Assembly: GCA_021732965.1 (NCBI GenBank)
Contig: JAKFVZ010000519.1
Location: 1 to 9,027, forward strand
From: Reyranella sp.
GTDB taxonomy: Bacteria > Pseudomonadota > Alphaproteobacteria > Reyranellales > Reyranellaceae
Length of the DNA: 9,027 bases
Direction of reading: 5' to 3'
A model generated the notes under the pieces. The model did no database searches and was not told the origin of the DNA. It saw only the letters and a program-made list of their open reading frames with translations. The position numbers were made by a program, and so were the translations under genes. This document shows positions 1 through 5,734 of the stretch, piece by piece; the first letter of the stretch is position 1; each line of letters starts with the position of its first letter.

Positions 1-21
1 GATGATGAGGATCGTCTTCAC
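1..21 (-). CDS. Possible 5' end of a further leftward gene (partial)
   Basis: On the minus strand a GTG at 21-19 opens a frame reading M-K-T-I-L-I-I before the window ends. Upstream, GAGG stands 6 nt before the GTG, a reasonable ribosome binding site. The site lies 34 bp after the MATE stop codon, so it would be the next gene of the same leftward operon. The hydrophobic MKTILII start resembles the first beta strand of a Rossmann-type or receiver-type domain, but seven residues cannot identify a family. The call rests only on the start signal and spacing; the bases may simply be intergenic. Confidence 0.35.
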
Positions 22-55
22 GCTCTGCCTCGTTTGCGCCGCCTGGTGCCGGAGT

Positions 56-1405
56 TTAGCCGGTCCAGGCGCGGCGAGTCGTCGAGAAGGCGAGCACGGC
101 CGAGAAGGCCACGATGCCCAATGCCACGCAGGTATAGAGGCCCGAGACGCCCCAGCCAAAATGGTCGAGGGCGAGCAGGCTGCCGCCGCCCGCGATGGTG
201 ATGCGGGAGAGGTTGGCGGCGACCGGCCAGATCATTTCGCCGGTGCCCTGTGAGGCGAAATACAGCGCCATTGCGAGACCGAAGAAGCCGTAGGCCGGAC
301 CGACGATGCTGAGATAGTGGCGGCCCGAGGCCAGCGCGCCCGGGTTGGTGGTGAAGAGGCCGAGCCACAGGTCCGGCCAGATTGCGACGATCACGCCGAT
401 GGTGGCGGCCACCGCACCGGCCATGAGGGCGCCGGTCCAGGCCATGCGCTGGGCGCGGGCATATTGCTTCGCGCCGATGTTGGTGCCGACGAGGGCGGTC
501 AGCGTCGCGCCGATGCCGAAGCTGATCGGGATCAGCATGTATTCCAGCCGCGAGCCGATGCCGTAGCCGGCGATGGCGGCGTCTCCTTCGCGACCGATCA
601 GGCCCGTCACGACCAGCACGGTGCCGTTGGTCAGGATGACCACGAGGCAGGCGATCAGGCCGACCTTCAGGATGTCGCGGAAGGCCCGCCAGCGGAAGCC
701 GTCGACCGGCCAGCGCAGCCGCAGGGGGGCCTTCGGGCCGATCAGCTTCGACAGCATCCAGAGCGCGGCGAGGGCAAAGGCGATCACGGCGGCGATGGCC
801 GGGCCGCGGATGCCGAAAGCGGGCAGTCCGAACCAGCCCAGGGTCAGCGCGCCGGTGAGGGGGATCTGAATGGCCGCCGTCGCCACCAGGGCTAGGCCGG
901 GGGTCTTCATGTCGCCGGTGCCGCGCAGGACCGAGGCCATGGAATTGGCGACCCAGTGGGCGACGCAGCCGGTGAAGAGGATGGTGGCGAAGGCCTCGGC
1001 GCGGTCGAGCGCGGCGCCGCTGCCACCCAGGGCGCCGTAGATCTGGCGGCCGAAGCCCACGAAGACGATGGCGAACAGCACCGCCATGCCGAGCGCGATG
1101 GCCAGGGCATGCGCCGCAGCGGCCTCGGCCCCCGCCTTGTTGCCCGAGCCCAGGGCGCGGGCCACCGAGGAAGAGATGCCACCGCCCATGGCGCCGGCCG
1201 ACATCATGCCGAGCGTCATCTGGGTCGGGAACACCAGCGCCAGGGCGGCGAGGTCGATCACGCCCAGCTGGCCGATGAAATAGCCGTCGGCAATGCTGAC
1301 GAGGCTTTGCATGGCCACGTTCAGCACGTTCGGGGTCGCGAGGGTGAGGATGGTGGGCACGATCGGCCCGGCCAGCATCATCTGCCGGCGTTCAGCGGGG
1401 GTCAT
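56..1405 (-). CDS. MATE-family efflux transporter
   Basis: A 449-residue polytopic inner-membrane protein of the multidrug and toxic compound extrusion (MATE) family, which exports organic compounds in exchange for Na+ or H+. The length is typical (about 440-460) and the protein is made almost entirely of hydrophobic segments, consistent with twelve helices in two repeats. The N-terminal part has the family pattern: a short polar start, then a helix with TLATPNVLNVAMQSLVSIAD and a GYFIGQLG turn. The segment ANSMASVLRGTGDMKTP (about 155-171) is the usual MATE loop, and a second, matching stretch near ALYFASQGTGEMIWP (about 380-395) marks the repeat in the C-terminal half. The ATG at 1405 fits the family start, although no clear ribosome binding site precedes it and a GC-rich hairpin lies 12 nt upstream. 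It follows the acyl carrier protein gene by 66 bp on the same strand. The substrate is unknown; context allows an amphipathic or lipid-like molecule, but that is inference. Confidence 0.93.
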   Translation of the reverse strand: MTPAERRQMMLAGPIVPTILTLATPNVLNVAMQSLVSIADGYFIGQLGVIDLAALALVFPTQMTLGMMSAGAMGGGISSSVARALGSGNKAGAEAAAAHALAIALGMAVLFAIVFVGFGRQIYGALGGSGAALDRAEAFATILFTGCVAHWVANSMASVLRGTGDMKTPGLALVATAAIQIPLTGALTLGWFGLPAFGIRGPAIAAVIAFALAALWMLSKLIGPKAPLRLRWPVDGFRWRAFRDILKVGLIACLVVILTNGTVLVVTGLIGREGDAAIAGYGIGSRLEYMLIPISFGIGATLTALVGTNIGAKQYARAQRMAWTGALMAGAVAATIGVIVAIWPDLWLGLFTTNPGALASGRHYLSIVGPAYGFFGLAMALYFASQGTGEMIWPVAANLSRITIAGGGSLLALDHFGWGVSGLYTCVALGIVAFSAVLAFSTTRRAWTG

Positions 1406-1417
1406 TGCCGAGTAGTT

Positions 1418-1439
1418 AGCACGCGCCGCGCCGCGTGCT
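1418..1439 (-). other. GC-rich hairpin between the acyl carrier protein and MATE genes
   Basis: AGCACGCG (1418-1425) and CGCGTGCT (1432-1439) form a perfect 8-bp stem with a 6-nt loop. In the leftward transcript it ends 12 nt before the MATE start codon. No U-run follows, so it is not a standard intrinsic terminator. It could lower read-through into the MATE gene, stabilise the mRNA end after processing, or limit ribosome access to a start that already lacks a clear Shine-Dalgarno sequence. Confidence 0.45.
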
Positions 1440-1471
1440 CGCGAACTTATCTCATGGGCTGGGGAGATTTG

Positions 1472-1756
1472 TCAGCGTCTCGCGCGCTGCGAAACGACGG
1501 CCTCGGCAAGCTGGTCGATCGTCACGATGTCGGCCGCGACGTTCATTGGAATCGTCACGTCGAACCGGTCCTCGAGCTCCATGATCACGTCCATGATCGT
1601 GAGCGAATCGACAGTCAGTCCCTTAGAGATGACGGTCTGCGGGGTGATCGGCTTGGCGCCGACATTGTACGGAGCCAGAAGATTGAAGATCTCGCGCATC
1701 ACGTCGTACTGCAGCGAGGACGCGGTAGGGGCGGTCAGTTCCTGGACGGCCTGCAT
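1472..1756 (-). CDS. Acyl carrier protein (stand-alone, specialised type)
   Basis: A 94-residue carrier protein that holds an acyl chain on a 4'-phosphopantetheine arm. The attachment serine is Ser51 in the D-S-L motif (50-52), followed by the acidic recognition helix ELEDRFDVTIP (60-70) and a final helix (about 79-90). It is longer than housekeeping AcpP (about 78 residues), with a 15-20 residue N-terminal extension. It also differs around the motif, with TVDSLTIMDVIMELEDRF in place of the AcpP-type GADSLDTVELVM. From memory, the DSLT-MD pattern resembles carrier proteins next to serine palmitoyltransferase in alphaproteobacterial sphingolipid loci; this was not checked. No fab gene is nearby. 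The ATG at 1756 has GGAG 6 nt upstream, which supports this start. It lies between the Coq4-like and MATE genes, with an unusual leader (1757-1863). A carrier protein is certain; the acyl chain and partner enzymes are not known. Confidence 0.92.
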   Translation of the reverse strand: MQAVQELTAPTASSLQYDVMREIFNLLAPYNVGAKPITPQTVISKGLTVDSLTIMDVIMELEDRFDVTIPMNVAADIVTIDQLAEAVVSQRARR

Positions 1757-1785
1757 GACTCACTCCATCGGAAGGGATGAGTCAT
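1755..1785 (-). promoter_or_regulatory. Inverted repeat over the carrier protein start codon and ribosome binding site
   Basis: ATGACTCA (1755-1762) and TGAGTCAT (1778-1785) are a perfect 8-bp inverted repeat with a 15-nt spacer. In the leftward mRNA the 3' arm contains the A and U of the start codon, and the loop holds the GGAG ribosome binding site. A folded mRNA would therefore occlude initiation. The same sequence could instead be a DNA operator. The geometry is seen directly; the function is inferred. Confidence 0.5.
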
Positions 1786-1822
1786 TTCATCCCGGCGACG
1801 CCCGAATGTTAAATAACGTTTG

Positions 1823-1849
1823 GTTACCCGCTGTTACGGCACGTTACGG
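1823..1849 (-). promoter_or_regulatory. Three GTTAC boxes in 10-bp phase upstream of the carrier protein gene
   Basis: GTTAC occurs at 1823, 1833 and 1843, exactly 10 bp apart; the last two copies extend to GTTACGG. All lie in the same orientation on one face of the helix, the usual look of a direct-repeat activator or repressor site. An A/T-rich patch (1807-1822) lies between the boxes and the gene and could include a -10 element for leftward transcription, though no convincing sigma70 pair was seen. The boxes are in the 107-bp gap after the Coq4-like stop codon, so the carrier protein gene may have its own regulated promoter. Confidence 0.45.
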
Positions 1850-1863
1850 AATGTTTCCGCCGT

Positions 1864-2829
1864 TCAGCCGGCGTGAACGATGTTGAGCCGGCGCCGGGCT
1901 TCGTCGATCGGCATTTCGACGTAGGGCCAATAGTCCCACTTGTCGGAGAGATCGGTGTTCACGAGGGCGCCACGCTCGATCGCGGCGAACATCCGCTCGG
2001 CGGCGCCCGGTTCGCCCAGAACGCCGACGGTCGTGTAACCCCCGGCGGTCGGCCGGGCATTGAAACCGGCACTGAAGATCAGCACGGCGAACAGGATCAG
2101 GTAGAAGGGCCGGGTCTGCTTGAATCCGGCGGTGAACGAGGCGACCTGCAGTTCGCCCGTCGGATCGGTGCCGTAGCCGCCCAGCACATGGCAGAAATCG
2201 TGATAGAGGCCAGCCTCGGGGAAGCCGAACCGCTCGCCCGGCATGCCGAACCTGTTGGACTGGAAATACTCCCACATCGACCGGCCCACCGTTCCGGCCG
2301 GCAATTTCTCCCAGGCACGATAGCGGCCAGCGAGTTCTCTGTCCTCGACCAGGCCGCGCATCCCCAGCACGCTCTTGGCCAGCGCCAGGACGCCGTGCTG
2401 GTCGAGCTGATTCCTCAGGATGTCGCCGACCTGACTTCGGCGCAGCAGGTCGAGCTTGAAAAGCGTCGTGTGATGCTCGGCGAGCCGCCGCTGGTTGGCG
2501 AGTTCCGGCGTGGCGACGCCCAACGCCTCCGCAAAGGCTTCGACCCTGCCGACGGTTTCGCGCGAGGGCACGCCGTCCGCCAGGGCCAGCACCAGCAGCC
2601 CCTGGACGAACTGGTGGCGGAGGTCGACCAACGGGAAGCCTGCGGCCAGTTCGGCCGGCGTGATCGACGACAGCGTGTCGATGTCGGCGTCGATGTGAAG
2701 GATCACCCGCCGCGCCGCGTCCATCAGCGCGAGCTGTGCCTTTCCCGGAGCGCCCGAGGCCGAGGCCACCGTCTTCATGGCGCGCAGTCCTAGAAGAGCG
2801 GCGGCGGGCTCCGGCTGCATCAGGCGCAT
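1864..2829 (-). CDS. Coq4-family protein with an added N-terminal helical domain
   Basis: A 321-residue protein whose C-terminal half has the hallmark metal site of the Coq4 ubiquinone-biosynthesis family, H-D-x-x-H-x11-E: His210, Asp211, His214 and Glu226 in YHDFCHVLGGYGTDPTGE. The following AGFKQTRPFYLILFAVLIF segment and the C-terminal PIDEARRRLNI also fit the family. Coq4 acts at the inner membrane in ubiquinone synthesis; recent work assigns the eukaryotic protein to oxidative decarboxylation at ring position C1. The first ~115 residues are additional: an alpha-helical stretch with a LLVLALADGVPSRETVGRVE pattern (about 78-97) recalling TerB-like domains. That assignment is tentative. The ATG at 2829 lies 13 bp after the trmFO stop and has GGGG about 6 nt upstream, so the two genes are probably co-transcribed. 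Family membership rests on the motif; a role in quinone synthesis is not shown, because no other ubi gene is present. Confidence 0.8.
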   Translation of the reverse strand: MRLMQPEPAAALLGLRAMKTVASASGAPGKAQLALMDAARRVILHIDADIDTLSSITPAELAAGFPLVDLRHQFVQGLLVLALADGVPSRETVGRVEAFAEALGVATPELANQRRLAEHHTTLFKLDLLRRSQVGDILRNQLDQHGVLALAKSVLGMRGLVEDRELAGRYRAWEKLPAGTVGRSMWEYFQSNRFGMPGERFGFPEAGLYHDFCHVLGGYGTDPTGELQVASFTAGFKQTRPFYLILFAVLIFSAGFNARPTAGGYTTVGVLGEPGAAERMFAAIERGALVNTDLSDKWDYWPYVEMPIDEARRRLNIVHAG

Positions 2830-2842
2830 GATCGTCCCCGTC

Positions 2843-4213
2843 TCACTCCGCCGCGAGGAGCGTCGGCTTCAGCCACTCGTCGAAGTCGCGCAGCGCACGC
2901 ACCGCCATCGCCTGCTTGCGCTCCTTGCCCTTGAAGCTGCCGGCGATGGGCGGGAACAGGCCGAAGTTGATGTTCATCGGCTGGAAGGTCGTGGCGTCGG
3001 CGCCGCCGGTGATGTGCCCCAGCAGCGCGCCCATCGCCGTGGTCGGCGGCGGAGCGGGCTGCGTGCGGCCCAGTCTCTCGGCCGCCGCAAACCGCCCGGT
3101 CATCAGGCCGACGGCGGCGCTCTCGACATAGCCTTCGCAGCCGGTGATCTGGCCGGCGAAGCGCAGCCGCGGCATGGCCTTGAGGCGGAGCGTGCCGTCG
3201 AGCAGGCGCGGGCTGTTGAGGAAGGTGTTGCGGTGCAGGCCGCCCAGCCGCGCGAACTCGGCCTTCTCGAGGCCCGGGATGGTGCGGAAGATGCGTGTCT
3301 GCTCGCCGTGCTTCAGCTTGGTCTGGAAACCCACGATGTTCCACAGCGTGCCGAGCGCGTTGTCCTGGCGCAGTTGCACCACGGCCCACGGGCGATGTCC
3401 GGTGCGTGGGTCGCGCAGTCCGACCGGCTTCATCGGTCCGAAGCGCAGGCTCTGCGGCCCCGTGGAGGCGATGACTTCGATCGGCTGGCAGCCCTGGAAG
3501 TAGGGCGTGTTGTGCTCCCACTGCTTGAATTCGGTCTTCTCGCCCGCGAGCAGAGCGGCGACGAACGCCTCGTACTGGGGCTTGTCCATCGGGCAGTTGA
3601 AGTAATCCGCGCCGTCGCTGCCCTCGACATTGCCGGGCCCGACCTTGTCGTAGCGCGACTGCTTCCAGGCGATCGACTGGTCGATGCTCTCGTGATGGAC
3701 GATCGGCGCGATGGCGTCGAAGAAGGCCAGCGAGTCTTCGCCGGTCAGCCTGGCGATCGCCTCGGCCAGCGCCGGCGAGGTGAGGGGGCCGGTCGCCACG
3801 ATGACGCTGTCCCAGTCCTCGGGCGGCAGGCCCGCGACTTCCGCGCGCTCCAACGTCACCAGCGGGTGGGCGAGCAGGGTCTCCTGCACTGCGGCCGAGA
3901 AACCATGCCGATCGACGGCGAGCGCGCCGCCGGCCGGCAGCTTGTGTGCGTCGGCCGAGCGCATGATCAGCGACCCGGCGCGGCGCATTTCCTCATGGAT
4001 CACGCCGACCGCGTTGTTCGCCGCATCGTCCGAGCGGAAGGAGTTCGAGCAGACCAACTCGGCAAGAGTGTCGGTGAGGTGAGCTTCCGTGCCGCGCACC
4101 GGCCGCATCTCGTGCAGCACCACCGGCACCCCCGCCTGGGCGAGCTGCCACGCCGCCTCGCTGCCCGCGAGACCGCCGCCGACGATGTGAACGGGCTTGG
4201 TGCTTGACGCCAT
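2843..4213 (-). CDS. trmFO: Methylenetetrahydrofolate-tRNA-(uracil-5-)-methyltransferase TrmFO
   Basis: A 456-residue FAD enzyme that makes 5-methyluridine at position 54 of the tRNA T-loop, taking the carbon from methylenetetrahydrofolate and using FADH2/NAD(P)H as reductant. The N-terminal dinucleotide-binding strand is HIVGGGLAGSEAAWQLA, with the glycine motif at 12-17. Cys55 in ELVCSNSF and Cys207 in DYFNCPMDKPQYEAF correspond to the two cysteines important in characterised TrmFO proteins. The C-terminal FAD-binding part contains GCEGYVESAAVGLMTGR. The length is normal. The frame is open upstream to 4354, but only the ATG at 4213 gives the conserved start; it has GGAG just upstream and avoids overlap with the divergent RidA gene. 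It heads a leftward group with the Coq4-like gene, 13 bp away. No missing residues or frameshift were seen. Confidence 0.97.
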   Translation of the reverse strand: MASSTKPVHIVGGGLAGSEAAWQLAQAGVPVVLHEMRPVRGTEAHLTDTLAELVCSNSFRSDDAANNAVGVIHEEMRRAGSLIMRSADAHKLPAGGALAVDRHGFSAAVQETLLAHPLVTLERAEVAGLPPEDWDSVIVATGPLTSPALAEAIARLTGEDSLAFFDAIAPIVHHESIDQSIAWKQSRYDKVGPGNVEGSDGADYFNCPMDKPQYEAFVAALLAGEKTEFKQWEHNTPYFQGCQPIEVIASTGPQSLRFGPMKPVGLRDPRTGHRPWAVVQLRQDNALGTLWNIVGFQTKLKHGEQTRIFRTIPGLEKAEFARLGGLHRNTFLNSPRLLDGTLRLKAMPRLRFAGQITGCEGYVESAAVGLMTGRFAAAERLGRTQPAPPPTTAMGALLGHITGGADATTFQPMNINFGLFPPIAGSFKGKERKQAMAVRALRDFDEWLKPTLLAAE

Positions 4214-4261
4214 GCTCTCCGACCTGAAACCGTGCGCCTCCCTTACAATGGAGTGCCCGGC
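4214..4261. promoter_or_regulatory. Short divergent start region between trmFO and the RidA gene
   Basis: Only 48 bp separate the two start codons, and they contain both ribosome binding sites (GGAG for the RidA gene at 4250-4253). Two complete non-overlapping promoters cannot fit here, so one or both must overlap each other or reach into the opposite coding region. No convincing -35/-10 pair was recognised. Confidence 0.4.
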
Positions 4262-4648
4262 ATGACCATCAAGTTCCACAATCCCAAGTCCGTCTCCGTC
4301 GCCGGTAAATACAGCCTGGGCGTCGAGGTGCCGCCGGAAGCACGCGTGCTCCATGTGTCGGGCCAGGTCGGCGTCGATTCTGCGGGCAAGCTGCAGGACG
4401 GGATCGAGGCCCAGAGCGACCAGGTCTGGAAGAATATTGGCGAGGTGCTGAAGGCCGGCGGCATGGATTTCCGCGATATCGTGAAACTCACCGTCTTCCT
4501 GACGGACAGCCGCTTCATCCCGGCCTTCCGCGACGTGCGCGGCAAGTATGTCGGGCAGGAGCCGTATCCGGCATCCACCCTCCTCGTGGTCGCGGGGCTG
4601 GCCGATCCCTCGATGCTGGTCGAGGTCGAGGTCATCGCCGCCAAGTAA
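4262..4648 (+). CDS. RidA/YjgF/UK114-family protein lacking the deaminase arginine
   Basis: A 128-residue cytosolic protein of the RidA superfamily, normally a homotrimer. Classical RidA hydrolyses reactive 2-aminoacrylate-type imines released by PLP enzymes. Recognisable parts are LHVSGQVGVDSAGKL (about 30-44), the QVWKNIGEVLKAGGMDFRDIVKLTVFL helix-strand unit (54-80, given here by its ends QVWKN and TVFL), and C-terminal LVEVEVIAA (119-127). Where E. coli RidA has PARSCVEVARL with catalytic Arg105, this protein has PASTLLVVAGL, so Ser replaces the arginine; the later glutamate is kept. That suggests one of the Rid subfamilies without the standard imine deaminase activity. The ATG at 4262 has GGAG at 8-nt spacing and is preferred over the in-frame GTG at 4232. 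It diverges from trmFO and is followed by a large inverted repeat. Ligand and role are unknown. Confidence 0.92.
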   Translation: MTIKFHNPKSVSVAGKYSLGVEVPPEARVLHVSGQVGVDSAGKLQDGIEAQSDQVWKNIGEVLKAGGMDFRDIVKLTVFLTDSRFIPAFRDVRGKYVGQEPYPASTLLVVAGLADPSMLVEVEVIAAK

Positions 4649-4674
4649 CTCGAGAAAATCTGGAAAGCGAACGC

Positions 4675-4732
4675 CGGGAGCGGCCTGGTCGGGGTCTCGC
4701 CCAACTGATGCGACCCGCTGGGGCCGCTCCCG
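4675..4732 (+). terminator. Large inverted repeat after the RidA gene, candidate terminator
   Basis: CGGGAGCGGCC (4675-4685) pairs perfectly over 11 bp with GGCCGCTCCCG (4722-4732). The 36-nt interior has a second small pairing, GGGTC with GACCC (4692-4696 / 4712-4716). The structure begins 26 nt after the RidA stop codon. No T-tract follows, so it is not a classical intrinsic terminator; it may end transcription inefficiently, protect the 3' end, or be part of a structured RNA. Confidence 0.45.
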
Positions 4733-4864
4733 CCGTGCCGTCCGTGAGTGCCGCTATGCCGTCGCCCGAACGATTGCTCCGGCAATCCTTGCGGCACGTT
4801 GCTTGGGTGGAAGCATCTAAACCTCCCTGCTGCACGCGATGAGCGATTCACGCACCGGCGGGCG

Positions 4865-4893
4865 CCGCTGTCAATGCAAACCGGTGACAGCGG
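4865..4893 (+). promoter_or_regulatory. 9-bp inverted repeat upstream of the PuuD-like gene
   Basis: CCGCTGTCA (4865-4873) and TGACAGCGG (4885-4893) are perfect complements around an 11-nt loop, 61 bp before the start codon. A shorter dyad, CGGCG/CGCCG (4856-4867), overlaps the left arm, so the two cannot form together in RNA. It could be an operator for a dimeric repressor or a leader hairpin; no T-run follows it. Confidence 0.4.
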
Positions 4894-4954
4894 ACTCGCT
4901 CCGTGCCGGGGCTGATGTCATTATCGGGCATCGAATGGTCCAAGCAGGCGAGCG

Positions 4955-5734
4955 TTGATTTCCAGCACCAAGAAACCCGTGGTCGGGGTGATCGGCAATT
5001 CCGGCGTCGTGAACGACCGGCACAACGTCCAGCTCGTGGGGCAGCGAAACATGCGGGCGGTCGCCGAAGTCGCCGGCGCCCTGCCGTTGATGTTCGCCGG
5101 CACGCCTGACATCACGGACATCGAAGCCCTGTTGGGCGCAGTCGACGGTATTCTCCTCACCGGCGCACGAGCCAATGTCCATCCGACGCGCTTTGGACTC
5201 GAGCCGCATCCCGCCCACGAGCCTTACGATCAGGATCGCGACGCGATGGCGCTCGGGCTGATCGAGGCATGCGTCGAGCGCGGCGTGCCGATCTTCGGCA
5301 TCTGCCGCGGCTTCCAGGAAATGAACGTGGCGTTCGGCGGTTCGCTGCATCCCGAGATCCGGGACATTCCGGGCCGCATGAACCACCGCATGCCGCGCCT
5401 CGAGAATGGCGAGGTCCATCCCGATCCCACGGTCGTGTTTGCCGACCGCCACGAGGTGAAGCTCGTGCCGGAGGGCTACTTCGCCAGTCTCCTCGGATGC
5501 GACTGCATTCGCGTCAACTCGCTGCACGGGCAGGGGATCCTCGATCCTGGCAAGCGCGTCGCCATCGAAGGCGTGGCGGAGGACGGCACGATCGAGGCGA
5601 TCTGCATTGCCGACGCGCCCGCCTTCGCCGTCGGCGTCCAGTGGCACGCCGAATACGATCCGCAGACCAATCCGATCAACCGCAAGCTCTTCCAGGCGTT
5701 CGGCGCCGCCTTGCGCGAGCGCGCCGAAAGTTGA
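4955..5734 (+). CDS. PuuD-like gamma-glutamyl-gamma-aminobutyrate hydrolase family protein (class I glutamine amidotransferase fold)
   Basis: A 259-residue cytosolic hydrolase of peptidase family C26. PuuD cleaves gamma-glutamyl-GABA to glutamate and GABA in putrescine breakdown; relatives act on other gamma-glutamyl amides. The nucleophile elbow is GICRGFQEMN with Cys117; the other catalytic residues are His231 and Glu233 in VQWHAEYDP. Other family segments are DGILLTGARANVHPTRFG (64-81) and VNSLHGQG (187-194). The length matches PuuD (about 254). The start is probably the TTG at 4955: an in-frame stop lies at 4913, no ATG or GTG occurs between, and AGGCGAG upstream can serve as ribosome binding site. 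An internal GTG at 4979 would remove the first strand. No other putrescine genes are visible, so the exact substrate is open. It ends against the convergent dehydrogenase with no gap. Confidence 0.9.
   Translation: MISSTKKPVVGVIGNSGVVNDRHNVQLVGQRNMRAVAEVAGALPLMFAGTPDITDIEALLGAVDGILLTGARANVHPTRFGLEPHPAHEPYDQDRDAMALGLIEACVERGVPIFGICRGFQEMNVAFGGSLHPEIRDIPGRMNHRMPRLENGEVHPDPTVVFADRHEVKLVPEGYFASLLGCDCIRVNSLHGQGILDPGKRVAIEGVAEDGTIEAICIADAPAFAVGVQWHAEYDPQTNPINRKLFQAFGAALRERAES

Larger units (their letters stand above)
4649..4954. other. 306-bp non-coding stretch between the RidA and PuuD-like genes
   Basis: No convincing gene lies here. It holds the 11-bp inverted repeat at 4675-4732, a small hairpin (GATTGC/GCAATC, 4772-4787) and a 9-bp inverted repeat at 4865-4893. 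A 39-codon frame (4839-4958) ends overlapping the PuuD-like TTG start, but it lacks a ribosome binding site and its third positions are less G/C-biased than in the genes around it. For so compact a window, this gap is long and rich in structure. Confidence 0.6.

Noticed and set aside
2..253. Plus-strand frame starting with a signal-peptide-like MMRIVFTLCLVCAAW
   Set aside because: After the first 20 residues it is a charged shadow of the MATE gene end. The hydrophobic look comes from the reverse of the minus-strand start region.
956..1780. 274-codon plus-strand frame over the MATE and carrier protein genes
   Set aside because: Covers two recognised genes and their gap on the other strand; His/Gly/Asp-rich shadow composition.
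2777..4207. 476-codon plus-strand open frame opposite trmFO and the Coq4-like gene
   Set aside because: Antisense shadow: Arg/Gly/Ala/Asp-rich without domain character, spanning two well-supported genes. Long antisense frames are expected at this GC content.
4232..4261. GTG start ten codons upstream for the RidA gene
   Set aside because: The ATG at 4262 has GGAG at good spacing and matches the family N-terminus; the GTG has no ribosome binding site.
4214..4354. Upstream extension of trmFO to an ATG at 4354
   Set aside because: The added 47 residues are not part of the family, overlap the RidA gene, and the ATG at 4213 directly precedes the conserved FAD-binding strand.
4839..4958. 39-codon frame before the PuuD-like gene as a real gene
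   Set aside because: No ribosome binding site, weaker third-position G/C bias than neighbours and no recognisable sequence; kept only as part of a finding about the gap.
4871..5647. 258-codon minus-strand frame opposite the PuuD-like gene
   Set aside because: The plus strand carries the C26 catalytic residues; the minus frame has no recognisable domain.
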